The notes under the pieces: generated by a model
Told to the model about the DNA's origin: nothing
Database searches by the model: none
Seen by the model: only the letters and a program-made list of their open reading frames with translations
NCBI RefSeq assembly: GCF_026283945.1
Contig: NZ_JAPDPC010000001.1
Location: 3,162,001-3,226,000, forward strand
DNA: 64,000 nt
Source of the DNA: Dyella humicola
GTDB taxonomy: Bacteria; Pseudomonadota; Gammaproteobacteria; Xanthomonadales; Rhodanobacteraceae
Reading direction: 5' to 3'
Made by a program: the position numbers and the translations under genes
Shown here: in pieces, positions 8,874-19,208 of the stretch
Numbering within the stretch: the first letter of the stretch is position 1
Layout of the letters: every line of letters starts with the position of its first letter

Positions 8874-9262
8874 GACGTGGGCTGCAACAGATCCCACTTG
8901 TTGCCATAGAGATCCTGGAACACCACGACCGTACCGTAGGCTTCCTCTCTCGGCGGTCCGCAGAAGACTGCACCTGCGGCTTTCATGCGCTCGTAATCGC
9001 GCCAGAAATCGTCGGTGTGTAGCAAGAGAAACACGCGGCCGCCCGTCTGATCGCCCACGCGAGCCAGCTGCTCCGGCGTGGATGCCTTCGCCAACAGCAG
9101 CCGTGTTTCGCCGGCGCCGGCGGGCGACACCATCACCCAGCGTTTACCGCCACCCATATTCGTGTCTTCAATCAACTGAAAGCCCAGCACGCACGTATAC
9201 CAGTCGATGGCTGCGTCGTAGTCCGCCACGACCAGGGCGATACTTCCAATGTGTTGCTTCAC
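8870..9262 (-). CDS. VOC (glyoxalase/bleomycin-resistance) family protein
   Basis: The 130-residue protein starts at GTG 9262 and begins (M)KQHIGSIALVVADYDAAID, typical of the vicinal oxygen chelate fold. Potential metal ligands are His4, Glu in 'GETRLLLAK', His in 'LLLHTDD' and the acidic end 'FQDLYGNKWDLLQ'. Such proteins may be lactoylglutathione lyase-like, dioxygenases or resistance proteins; the substrate here is unknown. The start codon shares one base with the stop of the YjbR-like gene upstream (TAGTG), so the two are translationally coupled. Confidence 0.85.
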   Translation of the reverse strand: MKQHIGSIALVVADYDAAIDWYTCVLGFQLIEDTNMGGGKRWVMVSPAGAGETRLLLAKASTPEQLARVGDQTGGRVFLLLHTDDFWRDYERMKAAGAVFCGPPREEAYGTVVVFQDLYGNKWDLLQPTS

Positions 9263-9657
9263 TACGTTTTCTCCGAAGGCGCGGGCCAGGCCCCCAATTC
9301 CGCCTGCATCTTCTTGGTGAGTTTCGCGCGCACCAGCGTGTAGGCCTGCCGAATAAAGGCTTCCAGCTCGGATGTGGCGAAACGCTGGGGCTCTATCACC
9401 GAGACCCAGTGCGCGCGTGCCATATAGGGGGCGGGGATGATACCGGGCTGGTCGGTCAACTCCAGGAACCGCTCGTCCTCCACCTTGAAAGACAGTCGGC
9501 CTCCCTCCGCGCCGTCCAACGGCGTGACCACGAACATCTTGCCGCCTACACTGAAGACCAGATCGCCGCCCCATTTGATATCCCGGGTAACACCCGGCCA
9601 ACGGCCGCAGCATTGCTCCAGTTGCTTGGCGGTCAGCCCGCAGGACGCCTTCGTCAT
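9262..9657 (-). CDS. MmcQ/YjbR family protein
   Basis: The protein has 131 residues from ATG 9657 and shows the MmcQ/YjbR pattern: 'GVTRDIKWGGDLVFSVGGKM' near residues 22-41, 'LSFKVEDERFLELTDQPGI' near 55-73, then 'APYMARAHWVSVIEP' and a C-terminal helix with 'LEAFIRQAYTLVRAKL'. The fold is similar to CyaY-like/double-wing DNA-binding modules, and the family is often annotated as DNA-binding without a proven role. It is the first gene of a two-gene unit with the VOC protein, with a 1-bp stop/start overlap, a pairing that suggests a shared role I cannot name. Confidence 0.85.
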   Translation of the reverse strand: MTKASCGLTAKQLEQCCGRWPGVTRDIKWGGDLVFSVGGKMFVVTPLDGAEGGRLSFKVEDERFLELTDQPGIIPAPYMARAHWVSVIEPQRFATSELEAFIRQAYTLVRAKLTKKMQAELGAWPAPSEKT

Positions 9658-9846
9658 GGTCTTTGCCTCCCTCGATGCCTCGGCAGGGGCCGAAGCCTTT
9701 CCAGCGATTCTGAAACGCAAGGCAGGCTTTGTCTGCAGGGGCTCACCCGCTTGCTCTTGGGCACATGCGATGCGACATCTCGCCGCAAAATATGTCGATA
9801 TTACAAAGCGTTTGTTCATGTTGCGGCGCACCCAATACGCTAAAGT

Positions 9847-10455
9847 ATGGTCATGAACGCCGCCATCGATCACAGCAGCCACCGGCACGCCGTGGTGCCC
9901 CCGCGCAACCCCGAGCGCTTCGCCCGTTCCCATCTGACCAGTCTCCCCAAGGGCGAGCTGGTGCGAACGCACGACGGACGGGAACTGCGCTTGCGTGACA
10001 TCGAACCGGGTGACGTGGCGGCCCTGAAGCGGCAGTTTGCCCGCCTGTCGCCGGAAGACATCCGGCGCCGCTTCCTGCATTCGATGAGCGAGCTGCCGGA
10101 TTCCATGGCCCAACGCCTGTGCCGTATCGATCCGGCCGTCGAGTCGGCCTTTGTCCTGGTCGATGAAACCGTTACGCCCGCCGAAATTCGCGGCGTGGGC
10201 CGCATCTATGTGGATGAGGCCGCGGACAGCGCTGAATTTTCGGTGCTGGTCGAGCACGATTGGGCCCGGGTTGGCCTGGGCGTCCTGCTGATGCAGCGCC
10301 TGGTTGCTGATTGCCGCCGCCGCGGCCTGCACGAAATATGGGGCTATGTGCTGCTGGAAAACCGTCCCATGCTGCACCTGTGCAAGGACGTGGGCTTTAC
10401 CCGCCGTCTGCTGCCGGATGAGCCGGGTACCACACAGATTTCCCTGCGACTCTGA
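9847..10455 (+). CDS. GNAT family N-acetyltransferase
   Basis: The protein has 202 residues (ATG 9847; ATG 9853 is an alternative). After a polar 40-residue leader, a GNAT domain begins 'ELRLRDIEPGDVAALKRQF' and includes 'RIYVDEAADSAEFSVLVEHDW' and the acetyl-CoA loop 'GLGVLLMQRLVADCRRRG', then 'GYVLLENRPMLHLCKDVGF'. This resembles the C-terminal acetyltransferase module of Pat-type protein acetyltransferases, but the large acyl-CoA-synthetase-like part of Pat is absent. It could acetylate proteins or small molecules. It lies between a divergent gene and mfd. A short dyad (AATATGTCGATATT, 9789-9802) lies upstream. Confidence 0.82.
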   Translation: MVMNAAIDHSSHRHAVVPPRNPERFARSHLTSLPKGELVRTHDGRELRLRDIEPGDVAALKRQFARLSPEDIRRRFLHSMSELPDSMAQRLCRIDPAVESAFVLVDETVTPAEIRGVGRIYVDEAADSAEFSVLVEHDWARVGLGVLLMQRLVADCRRRGLHEIWGYVLLENRPMLHLCKDVGFTRRLLPDEPGTTQISLRL

Positions 10456-10560
10456 CTCCTCCTGTATGAGACGACTGCCCCGGACTTGCGGGGCGGTCGC
10501 GTTACACTTGCCCGCTTCCCGGCGCGGCACGATCGCCATGCCAATGAACCTAGCGTCCGC

Positions 10561-13500
10561 ATGGCCCATAAAATCCCGCACCCGTCCTTGCCCACCAGCC
10601 CCAAGCAGCGTCGTTTCTGGACCTCGCCGCACGGCTCCTCGCGCGCCTTGCTGGTGGCGGAGGCCGCGCGCAGCCATGACGGCCTGCTGGTGGCGGTGAC
10701 CCGCGACACTCAGCGCGCCCACGCGCTGGAGGACGAGCTGCGGCTGTTTGCCGGCGGCCTTCCTGTGTTGCACTTCCCGGACTGGGAAACCCTGCCTTAC
10801 GACGTCTTCAGCCCGCATCCGGACATCGTCTCGCAGCGCGTCGCCACGCTTTACCAGCTACCGAGCACGCAACGCGGCGTGCTGGTGGTGCCAATCGCCA
10901 CCTTGATGCAGCGCATCGCCCCGCGCAGCCATATCACCGGCTCGGGCCTGATGATGAAGAAGGGCCAGAAGCTGGATCTGGCTGTCGAGCAGCGACGCCT
11001 GGAGGCGGCAGGCTATCGCAACGTGCCGCAGGTAGCGGAGCCGGGCGACTTTGCCGTGCGGGGCGCGCTGATCGACATCTTTCCAATGGGCGCGGCCGAG
11101 CCGTATCGCATCGAGCTGTTCGATGACGAGGTCGAATCGATTCGCAGCTTCGATGCGGAAACGCAGCGCTCGTTGCAACAGGTGGAGCGCATCGAGCTGC
11201 TGCCCGCCCGCGAGTTTCCGTTGACCGAGAATGCGGCCAAGGACTTCCGCGCGAACCTGCGCGAGCGCTTCCCTATCGATGTGCGTCGGTGCCCGCTTTA
11301 CCAGGACATGAAGGAAGGCGTCACGCCGGGCGGCATCGAGTATTACCTGCCGCTGTTCTTCGAGCAGACCGCGACCCTGTTCGACTATCTGGCCGACAAC
11401 GCCGTGTTCCTGCTGGGCGAAAGTGCGCTGGAGTCGGCCGAGCAGTTCTGGACGCAAACCAGCGAGCGCTACGACCAGCGCGCACACGATATCGAACGTC
11501 CGGTGTTGCCACCGGCCGAGCTGTATCTGCCGCCCGAGCTGCTACGCGAGCAACTCAACAAGCGCCTGCGCATCGAGCTGGTCGAGAGCGGCCATGAGCA
11601 TGCACAGTCCAGTGGCACGCAGCCGGCGCCCGAGCTCCCGCTCAATCGCAAGGGTGAGGAACCCGGCACGTCGCTGCGTCATTTCCTGGCCAGCTATCCC
11701 GGGCGCGTACTTATCGCAGCCGACTCGGCTGGCCGCCGCGAAGCCCTGATCGAGCAACTCGCCAGCGCCGGCCTCAAGCCCGACGCCGTGGATGGCTGGC
11801 AGGGCTTTCTCGTGGCGAGCACCAAGGGCGAGCCGCGCCTCGCCATCACCATCGCGGCGCTTGAGCAGGGCTTCGCGCTCACCGAACCTGCGCTCACCGT
11901 GCTCACCGAACGTGAGTTGTTCGGTGAGCGCGTGCGCACGGAACGCAAGCGTCGCCGTGGCGCCGCGCGCGATCCGGAAAGCATCATCCGCGATCTCACC
12001 GAGCTGACCATCGGCGCACCGATCGTGCACGTCGACCACGGCGTGGGCCGCTACCAGGGCCTGGTGTCCATGGAACTGGGCGGCATGGAGGGTGAGTTCC
12101 TCACCATCGAGTACGCCAAGGGCGACAAGCTCTATGTGCCGGTCGCCCAGCTCGGCCTGGTCAGCCGTTACACCGGCACCGCGCCGGAACTGGCGCCGCT
12201 GCATTCGCTAGGTGGCGACGCGTGGGAACGCGCCCGCCGCAAGGCCGCCGAGAAAGTACGCGACGTCGCCGCCGAGCTGCTGGCCATCTACGCCCAACGC
12301 GAGGCGCGCGGTGGCGAAGCGTTGTCGATTGATCGCCAATTAGTGGAGGAATTCGGCGCCAGCTTCCCGTTCGAGGAAACGCCCGACCAGCTGCAGGCCA
12401 TCGATGCCGTGCTCGCCGACCTGGCCGCGCCGCGCGCCATGGACCGCGTGATCTGTGGCGACGTGGGTTTCGGCAAGACCGAAGTCGCCCTGCGCGCGGC
12501 GTTCGCCGCCGCTACGGCCGGTCGACAGGTCGCCGTGCTGGTACCCACTACCCTGCTCGCCCAGCAGCATTACCGTAACTTCGCCGATCGCTTTGCCGAC
12601 TGGCCGGTGCGCGTGGACGTGCTGTCGCGCTTCAAATCGACCAAGGAAGTGAACGACGCACTCAAGCGCCTGGCCGACGGCCAGATCGACGTGATCATCG
12701 GCACCCACAAGCTGCTGCAGCCGGATATCAAGTTCAAGAGTCTGGGCCTGGTGGTGGTGGACGAAGAGCAGCGCTTCGGTGTACGCCAGAAGGAGCAGTT
12801 GAAAAAGCTGCGCGCGGAAGTCGACCTGCTGACCATGACAGCCACGCCGATCCCGCGCACCTTGAACATGGCGATGAGCGGACTGCGCGATCTTTCGCTG
12901 ATCGCCACGCCACCCGCCCATCGCATGGCGGTGCGCACGTTTATCGCGGCATGGGAGCCTGCACTGATTCGCGAAGCGTTCCAGCGCGAGTTGCAGCGCG
13001 GCGGCCAGGTGTACTTCCTGCACAACGAAGTGGACACGATCGAGCGCGCCACGCGCGAGCTGGAGGAACTGATACCCGAAGCGCGCATCGGCGTGGCCCA
13101 CGGCCAGATGCCCGAGCGCGAACTGGAACGCGTCATGGCGGATTTCCACCGCCAGCGCTTCAACGTGCTGGTATGCACCACCATCATCGAAACCGGCATC
13201 GATATCCCTACCGCCAACACCATCATCATCAACCGCGCCGATCGATTCGGTCTGGCCCAGCTGCACCAGCTTCGCGGCCGCGTCGGTCGTTCGCATCATC
13301 GCGCTTACGCGTATCTGGTGGTGCCTGACCGCAAGGCGATGACCGCCGACGCGGAGAAGAGGCTTGAAGCGCTGGCTTCGCTGGAAGAACTGGGTGCCGG
13401 CTTCACGCTGGCCACCCACGATCTGGAAATACGTGGTGCCGGCGAGCTGCTGGGTGACGAGCAGTCGGGCCAGATCCAGGAGATCGGTTTCGGCCTGTAT

Positions 13501-14022
13501 ACCGAGCTGCTCGAACGCGCCGTGCGCGCATTGAAGTCCGGCAAGGTGCCCGACTTTGATCTCACCAGCGAGCACGAGACCGAAGTCGAGCTGCACCTGC
13601 CCGCGCTGATCCCCGACGACTATCTGCCCGATGTGCACACGCGCCTGACGCTGTACAAGCGCATCGCCAGTGCACGCAACGAGGATCACCTGCGCGACCT
13701 GCAGGTGGAAATGATCGATCGCTTCGGCCTGCTCCCCGATGCCGCCAAGCAGTTGTTCGGCGTGGCTGGCCTGAAGCTGATGGCCACGCCGCTGGGCATC
13801 CGCAAGCTGGATTTCGGCGCCAACGGCGGACGCATCACCTTCCGCGACAAGCCTGAGGTCGATCCGATGGCCATCATCCGCCTGATCCAGAGCCAGCCGC
13901 GTATCTACAAGCTGGACGGCCAGGACAAGCTCAAGGTGAACCTGGAACTGCCCGGCGCCACGGAACGTCTGCGCGCCGCGCAGGAAGTGCTGGTTTCGTT
14001 GGGCGCACGGCGCCCTGGCTGA
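10561..14022 (+). CDS. mfd: Transcription-repair coupling factor Mfd
   Basis: The 1153-residue protein from ATG 10561 has the complete Mfd architecture. An N-terminal UvrB-homology part is followed by the CarD-like RNA polymerase-interacting domain (about residues 475-545, 'VHVDHGVGRYQGLVSMELGG'). The SF2 translocase follows, with Walker A 'GDVGFGKTEVALRAAF' near 632, DEExQ box 'VVVDEEQRFG' near 730, 'TATPIPRTLNMAMSG' and the RecG-like 'QLRGRVGRSHHRAYAYL'. The C-terminal TRCF domain starts near residue 1010. Mfd removes stalled RNA polymerase from DNA lesions and recruits UvrA. The upstream in-frame text from 10486 looks non-coding, so I reject the longer start. Confidence 0.97.
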   Translation: MAHKIPHPSLPTSPKQRRFWTSPHGSSRALLVAEAARSHDGLLVAVTRDTQRAHALEDELRLFAGGLPVLHFPDWETLPYDVFSPHPDIVSQRVATLYQLPSTQRGVLVVPIATLMQRIAPRSHITGSGLMMKKGQKLDLAVEQRRLEAAGYRNVPQVAEPGDFAVRGALIDIFPMGAAEPYRIELFDDEVESIRSFDAETQRSLQQVERIELLPAREFPLTENAAKDFRANLRERFPIDVRRCPLYQDMKEGVTPGGIEYYLPLFFEQTATLFDYLADNAVFLLGESALESAEQFWTQTSERYDQRAHDIERPVLPPAELYLPPELLREQLNKRLRIELVESGHEHAQSSGTQPAPELPLNRKGEEPGTSLRHFLASYPGRVLIAADSAGRREALIEQLASAGLKPDAVDGWQGFLVASTKGEPRLAITIAALEQGFALTEPALTVLTERELFGERVRTERKRRRGAARDPESIIRDLTELTIGAPIVHVDHGVGRYQGLVSMELGGMEGEFLTIEYAKGDKLYVPVAQLGLVSRYTGTAPELAPLHSLGGDAWERARRKAAEKVRDVAAELLAIYAQREARGGEALSIDRQLVEEFGASFPFEETPDQLQAIDAVLADLAAPRAMDRVICGDVGFGKTEVALRAAFAAATAGRQVAVLVPTTLLAQQHYRNFADRFADWPVRVDVLSRFKSTKEVNDALKRLADGQIDVIIGTHKLLQPDIKFKSLGLVVVDEEQRFGVRQKEQLKKLRAEVDLLTMTATPIPRTLNMAMSGLRDLSLIATPPAHRMAVRTFIAAWEPALIREAFQRELQRGGQVYFLHNEVDTIERATRELEELIPEARIGVAHGQMPERELERVMADFHRQRFNVLVCTTIIETGIDIPTANTIIINRADRFGLAQLHQLRGRVGRSHHRAYAYLVVPDRKAMTADAEKRLEALASLEELGAGFTLATHDLEIRGAGELLGDEQSGQIQEIGFGLYTELLERAVRALKSGKVPDFDLTSEHETEVELHLPALIPDDYLPDVHTRLTLYKRIASARNEDHLRDLQVEMIDRFGLLPDAAKQLFGVAGLKLMATPLGIRKLDFGANGGRITFRDKPEVDPMAIIRLIQSQPRIYKLDGQDKLKVNLELPGATERLRAAQEVLVSLGARRPG

Positions 14023-14031
14023 CCGTCGCGC

Positions 14032-14047
14032 CTCGCGTTAGCGCGAG
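14032..14047 (+). terminator. Hairpin after mfd
   Basis: CTCGCG (14032-14037) pairs with CGCGAG (14042-14047) around a TTAG loop, 10 bases after the mfd stop codon. There is no clear T-run after it, so termination is uncertain. Confidence 0.35.
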
Positions 14048-14094
14048 CGCTTGCCGTACTATCGGCCCTAGATACTCGTTCGATGGAGTCGAAC

Positions 14095-15012
14095 ATGTTG
14101 TCTGAGGACGAACTGGCCTTACTGGAAGCCATACGCGAGAGCGGCAGCCTCTCGCGCGCCGCGGTTCGGCTAGGCAAGGCCCCTTCCACCGTTTCACATG
14201 CAGCGCGGCAACTCGAAGCGCGCTTCGACGCCCTGCTGTTCGATCGCCGCCGCTATCGACTACAGCTCACGCCTGCTGGCCAGTTACTGGCGCTTGAGGC
14301 CGCACGCCTGATGCTGGATGTTTCGCGGCTCAGCCGCCGCGTGAAACAGATTGCCGGCGGCTGGGAAGATCGCCTATGGCTGGTCAGCGACGAGTTGCTC
14401 GAGTTCGAGATTTTCACCCCGGTGATCCGTGCTTTCGACGCGTTGGAATCGGGCGTGGCGCTGCGCATCACCCACGAAGTGTTGAGCGGCACCTGGGAGG
14501 CTTTGCGCGACGGTCGTGCCGACCTCATCATCGGCGCCACCAACGAGCCGCCCGCCATTCCCAAGCTGCGCTGGTTCGAACTGGGGGTGATGGACTGGGT
14601 CTTCGCCGTATCGCCGCGCCATCCCCTGGCCAAGGCGCAGGAACCCTTGCAGCGCGAAACCCTGGCCCAGCATCGCAGCGTGGTCGTGGCCGATTCGTCG
14701 CGCAGTTCAGAAGGCCGTGCGTATGGCCTGGTCGGCGGCCAGGCCACGCTCGCCGTACCAAGCATGCAGGCGAAGATCATGGCCCAACGACAGAATCTGG
14801 GCGTCGGCTGGCTGCCTCGCCACCGTGTCGCCGGCCTGCTCAAGCGCGGCGAACTGGTGGAAAAGGCGATGGCCGATCCGCGTGAACCCAATACGCTGTA
14901 CGTCGCCTGGCGCGGCGATCACGAAGGGCGCGCGCTGTCCTGGTGGCTGGACCAGCTACGCCAGCCGCGGCTGGCGAAGCGCCTGATCAAGGGATTGGAA
15001 ATTACCGGGTGA
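14095..15012 (+). CDS. LysR family transcriptional regulator
   Basis: The protein is 305 residues from ATG 14095, which has GGAG six bases upstream; ATG 14083 would add four residues. The first 60 residues are a LysR winged helix-turn-helix (ELALLEAIRESGSLSRAAVR, then KAPSTVSHAARQLEARFDA). The rest is a substrate-binding domain of the usual length, with 'RADLIIGATNEPP' and 'VFAVSPRHPLAKAQEPL'. The domain is typical for sensing a small-molecule coinducer. LysR regulators often control a divergent neighbour, but mfd runs in the same direction, so its target is not evident. The VOC protein and antiporter downstream are candidates. Confidence 0.9.
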   Translation: MLSEDELALLEAIRESGSLSRAAVRLGKAPSTVSHAARQLEARFDALLFDRRRYRLQLTPAGQLLALEAARLMLDVSRLSRRVKQIAGGWEDRLWLVSDELLEFEIFTPVIRAFDALESGVALRITHEVLSGTWEALRDGRADLIIGATNEPPAIPKLRWFELGVMDWVFAVSPRHPLAKAQEPLQRETLAQHRSVVVADSSRSSEGRAYGLVGGQATLAVPSMQAKIMAQRQNLGVGWLPRHRVAGLLKRGELVEKAMADPREPNTLYVAWRGDHEGRALSWWLDQLRQPRLAKRLIKGLEITG

Positions 15013-15076
15013 CGCGTGCGCGTTCATTGGCTTGCGCAGCGCATGATTGGACACAACGCTGTGGGAGGATGAGCCC

Positions 15077-15496
15077 ATGACCAGCAACCGCTCCATGCCA
15101 CCAGGCATCATCATTCCCGAACTGGCGTATGCCGATGTGCGGGCTGCGGTCGACTGGCTATGCATGGCCTTTGGTTTTCGCGAGCGACTACGCATCGGCC
15201 ATCATCGGGCCCAACTGGTGCTCGATGGCGGCGCGCTCATCGTGACGCAACTTGCTGGCCCAGCCAGCCCTGCGCACATGGGGAATGCGATCATGGTTCG
15301 CATTACTGACGTCGACGGGCACTATGCGCATGCGCGCGAATGCGGCGCGAGAATCAGCCATCCACCCGCGGATTTCCCCTATGGCGAACGCCAGTATTCC
15401 GTCGAGGACATCGGTGGCCATCGCTGGACGTTCTCGCCATCGATTGCCGACGTTGCCCCGGCCGATTGGGGCGGCACGTGGTTCGATATCACTTGA
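15077..15496 (+). CDS. VOC family protein (glyoxalase/dioxygenase fold)
   Basis: The 139-residue protein starts at ATG 15077, eight bases after a strong GGGAGG site (15063-15068). It has the form of a single VOC module pair: 'IIIPELAYADVRAAVDWLC', a middle strand 'RAQLVLDGGALIVTQLAG', 'AIMVRITDVDGHYAHAREC' and the end 'YSVEDIGGHRWTFSPSI'. Potential metal ligands include His in 'DVDGHY' and Asp/Glu in 'SVEDIGGH'. It is distinct from the VOC protein at 8870-9262. No substrate can be assigned. The gene lies between the LysR regulator and the second ChaA copy, all co-directional. Confidence 0.8.
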   Translation: MTSNRSMPPGIIIPELAYADVRAAVDWLCMAFGFRERLRIGHHRAQLVLDGGALIVTQLAGPASPAHMGNAIMVRITDVDGHYAHARECGARISHPPADFPYGERQYSVEDIGGHRWTFSPSIADVAPADWGGTWFDIT

Positions 15497-15508
15497 GCAG
15501 GATGCACA

Positions 15509-16666
15509 ATGACGCACGACTCCCTACAACCCGCTGACGCCGTGCCCGGATTCCGGGCCAAGACGCTGATACGCCCAGCCATTGCCTGGATCACGGTCGC
15601 GCTGTTCCTGGTATTCGGCTCCGACTGGATGGCCGAACTCAACAAGCACACCATTGGCCTGAGCCTGTTCGCCTGGCTGTTCTTCGTCATCGTATGGGTG
15701 GCGTTTGGCGTCGTGCACGAGGCTGAGGAGCTCGCCGGTTTGCTCGGCGAGCCGTTCGGCACCTTGGTGCTCACGCTGTCCATTGTGATCATCGAGGTGG
15801 TGCTGATTTCCGCCGTCATGCTGGGCGCGGGAGACACCTCGACACTCGCGCGCGACACCATGTTCGCGGTGCTGATGATCGTGCTCAACGGCGTCGTCGG
15901 CCTTGGCCTGCTGATTGGCGGCATCCGTCATCACGAGCAGTCATACAACCTGCACGGCGCCTCGGCCTATCTTGCGGTGATCATCCCGCTTGCCACCATT
16001 GCGCTGGTGCTGCCGAACTTCACCGCGTCCACCTCGGACGGCTCGCTGACGCCGCTTCAGGCGATCTCCTTCTCGATCCTCACCATCGCGCTCTACGGCA
16101 TGTTTCTCTGGCTGCAGACCGGCCGGCACAAGGGCTATTTCGTGGCGCCGAAGGACACTTCGGACGTGAATGAACCGGAGGATCCGCCGCCGCCGCCGCG
16201 CAGGGCAAGCAAGGGCGAGCTGGCCCGGCACATCGTGCTGCTGCTGATCAACATCCTGCCCATCATCATCCTGTCCAAGAGCCTGGCCAAGGTGCTCGAC
16301 TACGGCATCGCCGCCACCGGCGCGCCGCCTGCGCTGGGCGGCGTCATCATCGCCATGCTGGTATTCACGCCGGAAGGCATCTCGGCCCTGCAGGCGATTC
16401 GTCGCGACCAGCTCACGCGTGCGATCAATCTATGCCTGGGCGGCGCAGCTTCCACGGTTGGCCTCACGGTTCCTGCGGTACTGGCCATCGGCCTGTTCAC
16501 CGGCAAGCCGGTCGTGCTGGGTCTGCCGCCCGCCAGCATCGTGTTGCTCGCATCCACCCTAGTGCTGAGCGGCCTGACGTTCTCGGGATGGCGCACGACG
16601 ATGCTGGAAGGCGCCGTACACTTGTCGATGTTCGCCGTATTCCTGGTGCTGATTTTCAGCCCATGA
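15509..16666 (+). CDS. chaA: ChaA-type calcium/sodium:proton antiporter (copy 2)
   Basis: The 385-residue membrane protein is a paralog of the product at 1821-2939. It has the first alpha-repeat 'GEPFGTLVLTLSIVIIEVVL', then 'RHHEQSYNLHGASAYLAVII', matching the other copy nearly word for word, and the second repeat 'VFTPEGISALQAIRRDQ'. A cytoplasmic linker near residue 230 is Pro-rich (EDPPPPPRRASKGE), where copy 1 has a His/Ser-rich linker. The two may differ in regulation or ion choice. The gene starts 12 bp after the VOC gene and is followed by the convergent egtD. Confidence 0.85.
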   Translation: MTHDSLQPADAVPGFRAKTLIRPAIAWITVALFLVFGSDWMAELNKHTIGLSLFAWLFFVIVWVAFGVVHEAEELAGLLGEPFGTLVLTLSIVIIEVVLISAVMLGAGDTSTLARDTMFAVLMIVLNGVVGLGLLIGGIRHHEQSYNLHGASAYLAVIIPLATIALVLPNFTASTSDGSLTPLQAISFSILTIALYGMFLWLQTGRHKGYFVAPKDTSDVNEPEDPPPPPRRASKGELARHIVLLLINILPIIILSKSLAKVLDYGIAATGAPPALGGVIIAMLVFTPEGISALQAIRRDQLTRAINLCLGGAASTVGLTVPAVLAIGLFTGKPVVLGLPPASIVLLASTLVLSGLTFSGWRTTMLEGAVHLSMFAVFLVLIFSP

Positions 16667-16714
16667 AGCGAAGCATCGACCGGCTGCCCCGGCTAGTATC
16701 GGAGCAGCCCGACA

Positions 16715-17715
16715 TCAGCCCTGCCCCACGGCCTCTCGCGTCCTGGTACCGGCGCGCACCAGGTAGTGCACGCCGAACATGCCGAGAGGGTCGTTCCATG
16801 TCTGCGCCACTTCAAGACCGGCCTTGTCGGCGAGGTGGGCGAAGTCGGCTGGCGAATACTTGCAGCTATATTCGACCTGTATGGCTTCGTCCTGCTTGAA
16901 GTTCACTTGCTGCCTTCCCACGCGAACCTTCTGCTCGCGCGTGCTGACGATGAAGGTTTCGATGCGCCCGGCCATGGCGTTGTAATGCGCGCGATGACGG
17001 TACGCCGAGACTTCGAAATCGCTGCCGACTTCGCGATTCAGGCGCACCAGCATGTTCAGCGTGAACTCGGCAGTGACGCCAGCACGATCATTGTAGGCCG
17101 CCTCGATCGTTGCCGTGTCCTTCTTCAGGTCCGCACCAATGAGGATGCCACCACCGTCGCCCATTTCGCCGCGCATCTTGCGCAGCAGGTCGGCCGCCTC
17201 GCGCGCTTCGAAATTGCCGATGGTCGAGCCGGGGAAATACAACACCGTACGACGCGGCGCGCGCGGCGGGATAGGCAGGCGCAATGCGCGGGTGAAATCG
17301 CCATGCAGCGGCTGCACCGGCACGGCCGGAAAGCTTTCCGTCAACCCTTCGACGCAGCGGCGTAGCGGTTCGGCCGAGATCTCCACCGGCACGTAGGCCA
17401 CGGGCGTACGCAAGTGTTCCAGCAGCATGCGCGTTTTCACGGCATTGCCGCTGCCGTATTCGACCAGTCGCACGTCTTCGCCCAGCACGTTGGCGATGTC
17501 AGCGGCGTGCGCGGACATCAGCGCGATCTCGCAGCGCGTGAGGTAATACTCCGGCTGCTCGCAAATCGCCTCGAACAACTGCGATCCGCGTTCGTCGTAG
17601 AACAACCAGGACGGGAGTTGCTTGGGTTTTGCCCGCAGTCCGCGCTGAACGATCTCGATCAGTTCATCAGTGGGTGGACGGCGTTCGTCGCCACGAAGGT
17701 CGCAGGCTTGCATAC

Positions 17716-17719
<4 letters not shown>
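16715..17719 (-). CDS. egtD: L-histidine N(alpha)-methyltransferase EgtD
   Basis: The 334-residue protein starts at ATG 17719 and overlaps the egtB stop by 4 bp (ATGA), a sign of translational coupling. It carries the EgtD/DUF2260 SAM-methyltransferase fold: 'SWLFYDERGSQLFEAICEQP', the SAM motif 'VRLVEYGSGNAVKTRMLLEHL', 'VLYFPGSTIGNFE', and 'DDGG-like' text here 'MGDGGGILIGADLKKD'. In known systems EgtD trimethylates histidine to hercynine. With egtB next to it the pair can form the sulfoxide-linked ergothioneine precursor. EgtA, EgtC and EgtE are not visible in this window. Confidence 0.9.
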
Positions 17720-18969
<1,250 letters not shown>

Positions 18970-19159
18970 TGGCGCCCCCATGGCCGGGTACCGGCGCAAC
19001 CGGCCCCCGAAATGTCGTGATGGATATGGTCATGCCAGTACATTCTGCGCACCATGCCGCAGCAGTCGTTCAAACCGTGTGATGCATGGATGGCGGAACC
19101 CTGACAGTCATGCAGAGTGGCGGCTCGTTCACATTCCGGGCCAGTCCCCCTGAAACGAC

Positions 19160-19184
19160 GAAGCCCGGCAAGATGCCGGGCTTC
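19160..19184 (-). terminator. Rho-independent-type hairpin after the Tyr/Gly-rich exported protein gene
   Basis: GAAGCCCGGCA (19160-19170) pairs perfectly with TGCCGGGCTTC (19174-19184) across an AGA loop. It lies 24 bases beyond the stop codon of the gene at 19209-19565. Reading on the minus strand, the stem is followed by GTCGTTTC, a weak T-containing tail. Confidence 0.65.
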
Positions 19185-19208
19185 GGGGTCAAGCTGAGCG
19201 GTGCTGGA

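Noticed and set aside
9700-10818. Long upstream extension of the YjbR-like frame to 10818
   Set aside because: The added text is opposite the GNAT gene and the start of mfd and matches no family; ATG 9657 fits the YjbR N-terminus.
12340-13689. A 449-codon open frame antisense to mfd
   Set aside because: It lies opposite the conserved helicase motifs of Mfd and its translation shows no domain; GC-rich DNA gives such frames often.
16190-16206. CCG-repeat tract as a possible phase-variation site
   Set aside because: It encodes five prolines in the cytoplasmic linker of the second ChaA; it is triplet-based, so slippage would keep the frame, and it is short.
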